A DNA stretch of 64,000 nucleotides, from assembly GCA_964363305.1 (NCBI GenBank), contig CAYIHX010000016.1:8577-72576 (forward strand), written 5' to 3'. The number at the start of each line of letters is the position of its first letter. Positions within the stretch are counted from its first letter, which is position 1. Both the position numbers and the translations under genes were made by a program. This document shows, piece by piece, positions 34,824 to 43,593 of the stretch. Source of the DNA: CAYIHX01 sp964363305. GTDB taxonomy: Bacteria; Bdellovibrionota; UBA1018. A model generated the notes under the pieces. That model did no database searches, was not told the origin of the DNA, and saw only the letters and a list, made by a program, of their open reading frames with translations.

Positions 34824-35489
34824 ATGTCGCTGACCCCGAAACAAAAAGAAATCCTCGACTACATCGAGAGCTTCGCTGCGGAACATGGATATGCCCCCTC
34901 CCAGCAAGAAATCGCTCAGCACTTCGGTTTTCGATCATTGGGGACCGTGCAGAACTACCTGGTCCGCCTCACTCGCCATGGGTTCTTGAAAAAGACCCTC
35001 AATGCGCGACGAGGCGCCCAAGTCGTTGGCAACCCGACGAACGTGGATCACCACACCACACCCTCCGCCACCTCTGCGTTGGCCGGGTCGGTCCCCCTCC
35101 CTCTCCTTGGACGAGTCGCTGCAGGACGGCCCATCGAAGCCGTCCTGCAGCTCGAGATGCTCGACGTTCCCACGACGATGCTGAAAGGGCCGAGCAGCGC
35201 TCATTTTGTCCTTCAGGTAAAGGGCGACTCGATGAGAGATGACGGAATTTTCGATGGTGATTTTGTCGTGATTCGGAAAACAGATCATGCTGAAAACGGG
35301 CAAACCGTCGTTGCCCTCGTCAACAGCGAGGCCACCTTGAAAAAGTTTTTTCAACGCGGAAGTCGAATTGAGCTTCACCCCGCGAATCCTGCCTACCAGC
35401 CCTTCGTTTTTGAAGAAAACTCTGATGAGAGTTTTCAGTTCAAAGTGGAAGGAATTTGTACCGGGCTGATTCGCAAGTTCGATCACTGA
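34824..35489 (+). CDS. lexA: LexA repressor
   Basis: 221 residues. Winged-helix N-terminus (TPKQKEILDYIESFAAEHGY, SQQEIAQHFGFRSLGTVQNYL), autocleavage site Ala-Gly in GRVAAGRPIEA, catalytic Ser in VKGDSMRDDGIFDGDF and Lys in SEATLKKFF. It represses SOS genes and self-cleaves on RecA filaments. As the first gene upstream of imuA-imuB-dnaE2 (67-base gap) it likely controls the whole mutagenesis block, together with itself through the TACGC sites. Confidence 0.95.
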   Translation: MSLTPKQKEILDYIESFAAEHGYAPSQQEIAQHFGFRSLGTVQNYLVRLTRHGFLKKTLNARRGAQVVGNPTNVDHHTTPSATSALAGSVPLPLLGRVAAGRPIEAVLQLEMLDVPTTMLKGPSSAHFVLQVKGDSMRDDGIFDGDFVVIRKTDHAENGQTVVALVNSEATLKKFFQRGSRIELHPANPAYQPFVFEENSDESFQFKVEGICTGLIRKFDH

Positions 35490-35555
35490 CGCAGGCAACG
35501 CAGTCAAAAACGTGACCTCAAAAAAGCTCGAACAAGGGCTAGGGAGGGCTTTACC

Positions 35556-36092
35556 TTGCAGAACGTACTCCAAAACAAAGGGGAACTCATTCCCTTCTCC
35601 CGAGAAAAGCGGCCGACCCTCTCCGAACTTCGAGAACTCCCAGGGCTGATCCAGGTGCCCCTCGAGGAGAACACCCTGGCCTGCTCCAAAGTCTCTGGAG
35701 GTATCCCGCGGGGTGCCATCACAGAAATCGCCCACAGCAACGGGAGCGGACGCACTCAAGTCTTCTTGCAACTCCTCCGAGAACATCCCCCTCTTCGCGC
35801 TGCCTGGGTTGAGCGCGAGCTGAGCCTGAACCCGGCTGCGCTGCCGCTTGAGGGGATCGACGTCGATCGTCTCTTTTTTGTCGAAGGAGGAGACCACCTC
35901 CTCTGGTCGACTCAGCAGCTTCTCCGGAGCCAACTTTTCCCCATTGTCGTGCTCGAGCGGGGTCAGAAATCTTTTTCTGACCAAGATCTTCGCCGCCTGC
36001 AAATCTTGGCGCATCAGGGCAATACGGCCCTTTTACTGATGAGCGAGCGGCCCATGCTTCGCGCATCTTGGGTCTTCCGGAGGAAAGCATGA
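35556..36092 (+). CDS. imuA: ImuA-like protein (RecA/SulA-related) of the mutasome
   Basis: 178 residues starting with TTG at 35556 behind GGGAGGG. The region CSKVSGGIPRGAITEIAHSNGSGRTQVFLQLL (landmarks GGIPRGAITEI and GSGRTQVF) corresponds to the RecA-like P-loop segment of ImuA/SulA-family proteins with a degenerate Walker A. The rest is short for the family. ImuA works with ImuB and DnaE2 in damage-induced translesion synthesis. Its stop overlaps the imuB start by 4 bases. The gene name rests partly on operon position. Confidence 0.75.
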   Translation: MQNVLQNKGELIPFSREKRPTLSELRELPGLIQVPLEENTLACSKVSGGIPRGAITEIAHSNGSGRTQVFLQLLREHPPLRAAWVERELSLNPAALPLEGIDVDRLFFVEGGDHLLWSTQQLLRSQLFPIVVLERGQKSFSDQDLRRLQILAHQGNTALLLMSERPMLRASWVFRRKA

Positions 36093-37549
36093 TGACCACC
36101 GACAGTCTCACCGATATCAACTCCGGAGCCGTCATTCCAAGGGTCCGGGCACCTCGAACGGTTGCTCTTTTCTTCTTCCCTCAGATCGAACCGGCGTTAC
36201 AAAACAGAATCGCCGAGGCCTGCATTCGATTTACGCCCCAAGTGGCGGTTCGAAAAAATGAAGCGATTTTTCTAGAAATCAGTCGCTGTAAAAATCTCTA
36301 TACGGAAGAGGCACTCATTCGGAGAATTCAAAGCCTGATCAAACGTTTTGATCCCCTGCTCATTCAAAGGACAAGAATCGCATTCGCTCAAGACGCCGCT
36401 ACGGCCCTGGCCTGTGCTCGTCATCAAATGAGGCACCCAGAACGGCTTCCCCTCGAAGCTTTTTCTGACTATCTCAGCCCATTCAAGTTTGACCAAGAAC
36501 TCACCAAGAAATGCGCAACCATCTTTTCATCCCTTCATAAGTTGGGAATCCAAAACCTTGGGCAATTCATTCAACTCCCCCTCCGATCCCTTCCTTCTCG
36601 CTTCTCGAAGGAGGGGCTGCGAATCAGCGAACGCGTCCGAATGGCCTTTCATGAAGGCCTCGGAGATGCCTGGCCTGTGTTTCATCCGCCGGAGATCATC
36701 GAAGAGTTTGCCGATCTGTTTCAGGTTGAAACCCTCGATGCATGCAACACCCAGGAGATCTTGCTGTTTGCCCTTCGGCCCGCACTCGAACGACTCGCGG
36801 CCCGGCTCCATGCAAGAGGACTGCGCGTCACGGCTTTGGAGCTGCGGTTTGAATTGCTCCGTCGCGTCGGCCAGAGCCTGACCGAACGCAGCTGGCGCAT
36901 CGACCTCCCGCTTCCGCAGGGAGGCGCGCGGGGACTCTTTCAAATTTTGCGGGACCGACTCGGAAACGAGCTGAGCCAAAACCCTCTCGCGGCACCGGTG
37001 AATCGACTCCACCTAAAAATAGTCGAAACGATGCCCGGCGCTGGTGCGCAGAAGGACTTTTTTCATCACCAGGAAGAAGAGGTGGAGGATTTTTCGTCTT
37101 TGGTTTCCCGGCTGACCGCCAAGCTGGGCGCCTTGAAAGTGTTTCACGCTGAACTCGTCAGTAGCCATCGCCCTGAAGCGGCTTGGCAAAAAACCCTCAA
37201 ACCCTGGAAGGACAAATCGATGACCCCCAAAGGACTCACCCTCAATCGCAGCTCGCTTCACTCTCTTTTTTCCGAGCGGCCGAATCGACTTCTCAAAAAA
37301 CCGGTAAAACTGGTGATTGTCGGAGACTGGCTGATCACAAATGAAGCGCAAAACGAAACGGAGAACCGCTGGCAAGCCTTCGAATGGTCTGGCCCTGAAC
37401 GCGTGAGCGGAGAGTGGTGGGAACGCCGGGAAGACGGGCGTTCGGGATTCAAGCGAGACTACTACCGGGTCACCTCGATCAATGGCGAACAGCTTTGGGT
37501 CTACCAGACGCCACAGGACGAATTCTTTCTCCATGGCTACTTTGATTGA
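36089..37549 (+). CDS. imuB: ImuB, Y-family polymerase-like mutasome protein
   Basis: 486 residues from the ATG at 36089, preceded by GGAGG. The fold of DinB-type polymerases is recognisable (palm/thumb with LHKLGIQNLGQFIQLPLRSLPSRF as the helix-hairpin-helix landmark), but the DE catalytic acids are absent (FFFPQIEPAL at the first site), as in ImuB proteins. The C-terminal part has the KPVKLVIVGDWL and GFKRDYYRV segments typical of ImuB. It bridges the beta clamp and DnaE2. It overlaps imuA by 4 and dnaE2 by 4 bases. Confidence 0.88.
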   Translation: MMTTDSLTDINSGAVIPRVRAPRTVALFFFPQIEPALQNRIAEACIRFTPQVAVRKNEAIFLEISRCKNLYTEEALIRRIQSLIKRFDPLLIQRTRIAFAQDAATALACARHQMRHPERLPLEAFSDYLSPFKFDQELTKKCATIFSSLHKLGIQNLGQFIQLPLRSLPSRFSKEGLRISERVRMAFHEGLGDAWPVFHPPEIIEEFADLFQVETLDACNTQEILLFALRPALERLAARLHARGLRVTALELRFELLRRVGQSLTERSWRIDLPLPQGGARGLFQILRDRLGNELSQNPLAAPVNRLHLKIVETMPGAGAQKDFFHHQEEEVEDFSSLVSRLTAKLGALKVFHAELVSSHRPEAAWQKTLKPWKDKSMTPKGLTLNRSSLHSLFSERPNRLLKKPVKLVIVGDWLITNEAQNETENRWQAFEWSGPERVSGEWWERREDGRSGFKRDYYRVTSINGEQLWVYQTPQDEFFLHGYFD

Positions 37550-40500
37550 ACTCTTCCTATGCTGAGCTGCAGGCCAAAACCTGCTTCTCCTTCCTCTCCG
37601 GCGCCTCACATCCTTCCGAAATGGTGGAGCGCGCAGCAGAACTCGGGCTGCGCGCGCTCGCCATCACGGATCTCAATGGAGTCTACGCGCTCCCCAAAGC
37701 CTTTCGCCAAGCCAAGCAGCACACAGAAGTCAAGCTGATCAGCGGCGCAGAACTCACTCTTCGGGATCACCCACCGATCAGCTTTCTGGCAAAAAATCGA
37801 GCAGGCTATGGTCTTCTCTGCCGCATGATCACCCGCGCACACGAAGGAAAGCCCAAGGGCAGGGCTTTTTTGGAATGGCACGAGATCTTGAGCTTCCTCG
37901 AACTTCCTGCTTCAGAGAGTCTCATCGTGATTCCCAGTACCCGGCTGGATACGCTGGATCAAATTCAGTGGCGGGACCTCCGCGAACGCGCTGCCGATCG
38001 CATCCATCTTCCACTTCAGAGATTGCTCGACGGGCGAGACCGCTTACGCGCCGAACGAGTGCTCGCGCTTTCTCAGGAAAGTAACTTTCCGGTCTTTGCC
38101 AGCAACGACGCACATTACCACATCGGGGAGAGACGGATGCTCCATGATGTTTTGACCGCGACTCGAGTGCGCTCTTCTCTTCGAGAATCCGGCCGAAGTC
38201 TTTTCTCAAACGCCGAGCGCCACCTGAAGAGTCCTCAACAAATGGCGCGCCTTTTTTCTGACCTCCCCCACTGCCTCGAAAACAGTCTACAGATCGCGGA
38301 CCAATGCTCCTTCTCGCTCAGCGAGCTACGCTACTTTTACCCTTCCGAGTGGATCCCCCCCCATTTCGATGCTTCCTCCTACTTGCGGCATCTCGTCGAG
38401 CAGGGCGAAAAAATGAGATACCCCGCCGGAACTCCCGCCAACGTTCAAAAACAGATTCAGCATGAGCTCAAACTCATCTCTGAGTTGAAATTCGCAGACT
38501 ACTTTCTCACGATCTGGGAAATTGTCGATTTTGCCAGAAACCGAAACATTCTTTGTCAGGGGCGCGGATCAGCGGCGAATTCCATCGTCTGCTACTGCCT
38601 GGGCATCACGTCGGTTGATCCCGTTCGAATGGATCTTCTATTCGAGAGATTTATTTCGGCTGAACGCGGCGAACCCCCAGATATTGACGTCGACTTTGAA
38701 CACGAACGCCGCGAGGAAGTCCTCCAACACGTCTATTCAAAGTATGGACGGGACCGCGCCGGAATGGTGGCCGCGATCATCACGTATCGAAGTCGACTCG
38801 CCATGCGAGAGGTTCATAAGGCGCTTGAGCTGGTAGCGCCAGCACCTCCGTCCGACCCTAGAACTGCCGTAGCCGCACGACTCGCTGATGACCTCCATGG
38901 TTTTCCACGACATCTGTCGATTCACTCCGGTGGCTTCACGCTGTCCGCTCTGCCCATCATCGAGACCGTTCCCATTGAGCCGGCCCGCATGGAGGGACGC
39001 ACCATCGTTCAATGGGATAAAGAAGATCTTGAGATCGTCGGTCTCCTCAAGGTTGACCTTCTCTCTCTGGGCATACTCAGCGCCATCCGAAAAACGCTCG
39101 CGCTGATTCCAGGAATGACTTTTTCTACCATCCCGGCGGAAGACCCGGCCACCTACTCCATGATTCAGAGGGCCGATACGGTTGGAACCTTCCAAATCGA
39201 ATCGCGGGCGCAGATGAGCATGCTTCCGCGCCTGAAGCCCAAAACGTTCTACGATCTGGTGATCCAAGTTGCGATTGTGCGGCCCGGGCCGATTCAAGGC
39301 GGCATGGTCCATCCCTATCTGAGGCGTCGACGCGGCGAGGAGCCCATCGACATGCCTCACCCTCTACTTCAGCCCATCCTGGGAAGAACGCTGGGCGTTC
39401 CGATTTTTCAGGAGCAAGTGATGAAGATGGCCATCGTCCTCGCTCGCTTCACGCCGGGAGAGGCCGATCAGCTGCGGCGGGCCATCGGGGCCTGGAGATC
39501 CAGCGGAGAAATCGATCGGCTCGGTCGAAAGCTCATGGAGCGTCTTCTTGAAGCGGGCCTCCCTCAGGAGTTCGTGGATCGAATTTTCAAACAGATCCAC
39601 GGGTTTGCGGAGTATGGCTTCCCGGAATCTCACGCGGCCTCCTTCGCGCTCATCGCCTACGCATCCGCCTATCTCAAATGCCACCATCCGACTGAATTTG
39701 CCTGTGGCCTGATCAACTCCCAACCCATGGGCTTCTATTCGAACGCGACTCTGGTGCATGATGCAAAACGGCATGGCTCCCGGATTCTTCCCGTTCATCC
39801 CCATCTTTCTGAATGGGACTGCGTAATGGAAGAAGGCGCGCTTCGCCTCGGCTTCCGTGTTGTAAACGGCCTCGGAGCGGAGGATGCGAAAGCCCTCATC
39901 GAAAAAAGGAAGCAACAACCCTTTCGGAACCTTCCTGATTTCGTCTCTCGGACCCAACTCCGACTTTCCGTACTCCAGGCGCTTGCACTGAGTGGTGCCT
40001 TTCTCTGCTTCGGGAGAGAGCCTCGCGATGCGCTTTGGGATGTGCTGGCCTACACCTCCGATCTACTGAAGGATGACCCACGGGATTCCTCCCCAGAGAG
40101 GCAGCTCAGTCTTTTTTCAAAAGCCCCTGAATCCTGGATTTCTGCCGAGCCAAACCTGAAATTCAGCAGTCTCTCCTACCCAGAGACCCTCCAGGCGGAT
40201 TACACGGCCTATTCACTTTCTACTCAGGGCCACCCCATGAGCGCGCTTCGGCTTCAACGCCCGGACCTTCCAGGCGCGACTTCACAGTGGCTCAAAGCGC
40301 GCGGAACCAACGGTCAACGGATCTCGCTCGCGGGGATGGTCATCATCCGCCAAAGGCCCCCGACCGCCAAAGGCACTTGCTTTGCCACGCTTGAGGACGA
40401 GCACGGATTCATTGATCTGATCTTTCATGCTTCGATCTATGAGAAATTCGAAGAGACCTTTTGGAGAGCTTCCTTTTTCATCGTCACGGGCTCACTCCAG

Positions 40501-40551
40501 GTGGACGGTCACGCGATCAGCCTGATCGTGAAGAACCTCCAGCCCGCCTGA
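37546..40551 (+). CDS. dnaE2: Error-prone DNA polymerase III alpha subunit DnaE2 (ImuC)
   Basis: 1001 residues, TTG start overlapping the imuB stop. PHP-domain start (FSFLSGASHPSEMVERAAEL, ALAITDLNGVYALPKAFRQA), palm with GRGSAANSIVCYCLGI and PDIDVDFEHERREEV carrying the catalytic acids, the HAASFALIAYASAYLKCHHP segment near the fingers, and a C-terminal OB fold (ISLAGMVIIRQRPPTAKG, FATLEDEHGFIDLI). The usual PHP metal ligands are replaced (LQAKTCFSFL for LHxHSxFSFL; ITDLNG for ITDHDG), so the PHP domain is unlikely to proofread. It performs mutagenic translesion synthesis with ImuA/ImuB. Confidence 0.95.
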   Translation: MNSSYAELQAKTCFSFLSGASHPSEMVERAAELGLRALAITDLNGVYALPKAFRQAKQHTEVKLISGAELTLRDHPPISFLAKNRAGYGLLCRMITRAHEGKPKGRAFLEWHEILSFLELPASESLIVIPSTRLDTLDQIQWRDLRERAADRIHLPLQRLLDGRDRLRAERVLALSQESNFPVFASNDAHYHIGERRMLHDVLTATRVRSSLRESGRSLFSNAERHLKSPQQMARLFSDLPHCLENSLQIADQCSFSLSELRYFYPSEWIPPHFDASSYLRHLVEQGEKMRYPAGTPANVQKQIQHELKLISELKFADYFLTIWEIVDFARNRNILCQGRGSAANSIVCYCLGITSVDPVRMDLLFERFISAERGEPPDIDVDFEHERREEVLQHVYSKYGRDRAGMVAAIITYRSRLAMREVHKALELVAPAPPSDPRTAVAARLADDLHGFPRHLSIHSGGFTLSALPIIETVPIEPARMEGRTIVQWDKEDLEIVGLLKVDLLSLGILSAIRKTLALIPGMTFSTIPAEDPATYSMIQRADTVGTFQIESRAQMSMLPRLKPKTFYDLVIQVAIVRPGPIQGGMVHPYLRRRRGEEPIDMPHPLLQPILGRTLGVPIFQEQVMKMAIVLARFTPGEADQLRRAIGAWRSSGEIDRLGRKLMERLLEAGLPQEFVDRIFKQIHGFAEYGFPESHAASFALIAYASAYLKCHHPTEFACGLINSQPMGFYSNATLVHDAKRHGSRILPVHPHLSEWDCVMEEGALRLGFRVVNGLGAEDAKALIEKRKQQPFRNLPDFVSRTQLRLSVLQALALSGAFLCFGREPRDALWDVLAYTSDLLKDDPRDSSPERQLSLFSKAPESWISAEPNLKFSSLSYPETLQADYTAYSLSTQGHPMSALRLQRPDLPGATSQWLKARGTNGQRISLAGMVIIRQRPPTAKGTCFATLEDEHGFIDLIFHASIYEKFEETFWRASFFIVTGSLQVDGHAISLIVKNLQPA

Positions 40552-40593
40552 TTTCCTCTTCTCGCATCTTCGGAAAGCCACTAAAGTACCTTC

Positions 40594-42612
40594 ATGAAGA
40601 CCAGCGACCCGAAGTTCGCCGAAGCGATTCTTACCGGAATTCCCCCAGAACTCCCCCCGCGACGCCCCCTCGATACCAGCGTGAGTCACGCTCCCAAAAG
40701 AAGAGAGATCCTCACTCCGGACGAAAAACGCCTGGCCGTCCGGAATGCCCTCCGCTATTTCGATCATCGTCACCATGAAGTGCTCGCGAAAGAGTTCGCG
40801 GCCGAGCTCAATGCCCATGGTCGAATCTACATGCATCGTTTTCGCCCCGCCTACGAGATGCACGCCCGGCCTTGGGATGAATATCCGCATCGCTCACAGC
40901 AGGCCGCGGCGATCATGCTCATGTTGCAGAACAACCTCGACCCCGCCGTCGCGCAACACCCACACGAGCTCATCACCTACGGTGGAAACGGCAGCGTCTT
41001 CCAGAACTGGGCGCAGTACCTTCTGACGATTCAATATCTCGCTACCATGACGGACGAACAAACCTTGGTGCTCTACTCAGGACACCCGCTCGGTCTCTTT
41101 CCCTCCCATCCCGAGGCACCCCGAGTCGTCGTCACCAACGGGATGATGATTCCAAACTACTCGAAACCAGATGACTGGGAACGATTCAACGCACTGGGCG
41201 TCACTCAATATGGTCAGATGACGGCCGGCTCTTTCATGTATATCGGTCCGCAGGGAATCGTCCACGGCACCACCATCACCGTGCTGAACGCCGGACGCAT
41301 GTTTCAAAAGGACAAGGGCTCCCTCGCTGGAAAAATCTTCGTCTCCTCTGGCTTAGGCGGCATGTCGGGCGCGCAGGCAAAGGCGGCCGTCATCGCCGGG
41401 GCCATCGGCGTCATCGCGGAGATCGATCCCAACGCGGTAGAAAAACGCCACACTCAGGGGTGGGTTGACGAAGTGTATTCCGACCTCGCGGAGCTCGTCG
41501 ACCGAGTGGAGACGGCAAAAGCCAGAAAAGAAGCTGTTTCGTTGGCCTATCGGGGCAACATCGTCGATCTCTGGGAGTTCTTTGCGGCCAACTCTATTGA
41601 TGTCGCACTCGGCTCGGATCAAACCTCGCTCCATAACCCCTGGGCGGGCGGCTACTACCCTGCCGGACTCAGCTTTGAAGCTTCTCAAAGTCTGATGACT
41701 GAAAACCCCGCCGCCTTCAAAACCGCCGTGCAAGATTCTCTGCGACGGCAAATCAAGGCCATCGACCTGCTGTGCGAGCGAGGAATGTATTTCTTTGATT
41801 ACGGAAATGCCTTTCTGCTCGAAGCTTCGCGCGCTGGGGCGCCCATCGTCCGGCCTGATGGTACCTTTCGATATCCTTCCTACGTGCAAGACATTCTCGG
41901 CCCACTCTGCTTCGATTACGGTTTCGGGCCCTTCCGCTGGGTATGCGCAAGCTCTGAGGAATCCGATCTCGTCGCCACTGATCGCATCGCCGCCGAAACC
42001 CTTGAACGCCTCCTGCAAACTGCTCCGCCGGAAATTCAATCTCAGATGCAAGACAACTTGAACTGGATTCGCGCCGCCAAAGAAAACAAATTGGTCATAG
42101 GCTCGAAGGCCAGGATTCTCTATGCTGACAGCGATGGACGTATCGAAATCGCAAAAGCGTTCAACGACGCGATTCGCAAGGGCGACATTCAGGGCCCGAT
42201 CGTCTTAGGGCGAGACCATCATGACGTCTCGGGGACCGACTCCCCCTTCCGCGAGACATCGAATATATACGATGGTTCTCGTTTCACTGCGGACATGGCT
42301 GTCCAAAATTTCGTGGGCGATTCCTTTCGAGGCGCTACCTGGGTTTCGCTGCATAACGGCGGCGGCGTGGGCTGGGGGGAAGTGATCAACGGAGGCTTCG
42401 GTCTGGTCCTCGACGGAAGCGTAAACGCCGAGCGCCGACTCTCCTCCCTGTTGTTTTGGGACGTCAACAATGGGATCGCGCGCAGAGGCTGGGCTCGAAA
42501 TCCGGGGGCGCTCTTCGCCATCCAGAAAGCCATGGAACAAGAGCACCGCCTGAGGGTCACTCTTCCCGAACTCGTGCAGGATTCCCTCCTCAAGGATCTC
42601 TTCTCGAATTAA
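40594..42612 (+). CDS. hutU: Urocanate hydratase (long form)
   Basis: 672 residues, similar to the longer urocanases of animals and some bacteria rather than the usual ~555-residue bacterial form. Motifs: LITYGGNGSVFQNWAQYLLT, LVLYSGHPLGLFPS, VTNGMMIPNYS, GQMTAGSFMYIGPQGIVHGT, NAD-binding SGLGGMSGAQAKAA, and GRDHHDVSGTDSPFRETSNI near the C-terminus. It converts urocanate to imidazolonepropionate in histidine breakdown. No hutH, hutI or hutG lies nearby, so the pathway genes are dispersed. Upstream gap is 42 bases after dnaE2; it may read through from the SOS operon but likely has its own promoter. Confidence 0.95.
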   Translation: MKTSDPKFAEAILTGIPPELPPRRPLDTSVSHAPKRREILTPDEKRLAVRNALRYFDHRHHEVLAKEFAAELNAHGRIYMHRFRPAYEMHARPWDEYPHRSQQAAAIMLMLQNNLDPAVAQHPHELITYGGNGSVFQNWAQYLLTIQYLATMTDEQTLVLYSGHPLGLFPSHPEAPRVVVTNGMMIPNYSKPDDWERFNALGVTQYGQMTAGSFMYIGPQGIVHGTTITVLNAGRMFQKDKGSLAGKIFVSSGLGGMSGAQAKAAVIAGAIGVIAEIDPNAVEKRHTQGWVDEVYSDLAELVDRVETAKARKEAVSLAYRGNIVDLWEFFAANSIDVALGSDQTSLHNPWAGGYYPAGLSFEASQSLMTENPAAFKTAVQDSLRRQIKAIDLLCERGMYFFDYGNAFLLEASRAGAPIVRPDGTFRYPSYVQDILGPLCFDYGFGPFRWVCASSEESDLVATDRIAAETLERLLQTAPPEIQSQMQDNLNWIRAAKENKLVIGSKARILYADSDGRIEIAKAFNDAIRKGDIQGPIVLGRDHHDVSGTDSPFRETSNIYDGSRFTADMAVQNFVGDSFRGATWVSLHNGGGVGWGEVINGGFGLVLDGSVNAERRLSSLLFWDVNNGIARRGWARNPGALFAIQKAMEQEHRLRVTLPELVQDSLLKDLFSN

Positions 42613-42705
42613 TGGCCCACCCATCGGGTCAAAAAACTGACAGATCGAAAAAACTTGGGAGATTGCCCATCCGGTGCTGTCATAGAGATTCGGAGGCTCG
42701 CGTTC

Positions 42706-43551
42706 ATGGAAGAGCGTCGGTTTCAATCTTGGGTCCCTGTTCTCATCGGAGCTATTCTCGCCCTCAGCGGGTGCGCTACGCTCAATAACCTGGGCAGGCC
42801 GAGTCCCACTTATGCGGAGCAGAAGATTCGCTGTCCCCTCGGCTCCACGCTCGCGGGATTTCCACCGCCCATCGGTAGCGAAATCTACTGCGTCGAGAAG
42901 GATCGCGATGGTCAACTCGTACGATCCGGACCCTCGATCTCCTGGTACTCCGAGAAAAAGAAGTACCAAGAGGGTGACTATATAGCTGATGAAAAAGATG
43001 GTCTCTGGATTTCCTGGCACGAGAACGGTCAGAAGATGGAAGAGACTCAGTTCATCCACGGAAAAAGGGAAGGCCTCTGGACGCTCTGGCTGCCCGACGG
43101 AACCAAAAAGTTCGCGGGTAATTACACGCGGGATGAAATGAACGGCGTGATGCGGGAATGGAACGAAAAAGAAATTCTCATCAAGGAGATTCCGTACCTC
43201 GCTGGAAAGAAAAATGGGCAGGGACGCATGTATCATCCGGACGGTTCGCTGCTAGCACTCGCCGACTTCGAGAACGACCAGATGCAGGGACGAGAAATTC
43301 GGTACTGGCCCAACGGTAATTCGGCCAGAGAGGCCTTTTTCAAAAAAGGCATCGTCGATGGGCAAGTGACGCAATGGCATGAGAATGGAAATGCGAAATC
43401 CGTCGCTCAAGTAAAAAATGGCCGAATTGACGGCATCGTATCCTACTGGGACCCCTCAGGAATTCCCCTTGGTGAAGCTGTCTATGAAAACGACCGCCTG
43501 ATCCGTTCACATGCGGCTCCGACTCGAAATCCAAACAAAGCCGGGGAATAA
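42706..43551 (+). CDS. MORN-like repeat lipoprotein
   Basis: 281 residues from the ATG at 42706; the TTG/ATG starts further upstream precede the lipobox LSGC. The body consists of about nine repeats of the MORN-variant pattern with a W/Y-x-x-x-G-x-x-x-x-E core (ISWYSEKKKYQEGDY, WISWHENGQKMEETQF, TLWLPDGTKKFAGNY, MYHPDGSLLALADF, YWPNGNSAREAFFK, QWHENGNAKSVAQV, YWDPSGIPLGEAVY). This repeat type is common in lipoproteins and in YwqK-like proteins; it forms an elongated beta structure for protein contacts. No specific partner is evident. Confidence 0.85.
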   Translation: MEERRFQSWVPVLIGAILALSGCATLNNLGRPSPTYAEQKIRCPLGSTLAGFPPPIGSEIYCVEKDRDGQLVRSGPSISWYSEKKKYQEGDYIADEKDGLWISWHENGQKMEETQFIHGKREGLWTLWLPDGTKKFAGNYTRDEMNGVMREWNEKEILIKEIPYLAGKKNGQGRMYHPDGSLLALADFENDQMQGREIRYWPNGNSAREAFFKKGIVDGQVTQWHENGNAKSVAQVKNGRIDGIVSYWDPSGIPLGEAVYENDRLIRSHAAPTRNPNKAGE

Positions 43552-43561
43552 TGAGCTTGTC

Positions 43562-43586
43562 ATATATAACGCATTGCGTTATATAT
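43562..43586. promoter_or_regulatory. Perfect 25-bp palindrome before an outer-membrane protein gene
   Basis: Arms ATATATAACGC (43562-43572) and GCGTTATATAT (43576-43586) around ATT are exact reverse complements. It ends 7 bases before the ATG at 43594 and starts 10 bases after the MORN gene's stop. It could be a repressor operator, or an RNA hairpin that hides the ribosome-binding site, since no separate Shine-Dalgarno is visible. Confidence 0.6.
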
Positions 43587-43593
43587 CTGCCCG

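Noticed and set aside
34935..36014. 359-codon minus-strand frame across lexA and imuA
   Set aside because: Antisense to conserved genes, no recognisable content.
41353..42051. 232-codon minus-strand frame inside hutU
   Set aside because: Lies wholly within a clear urocanase gene; shadow frame.
42205..43236. 343-codon minus-strand frame across hutU and the MORN gene
   Set aside because: Covers the ends of two well-supported genes; no motifs of its own.
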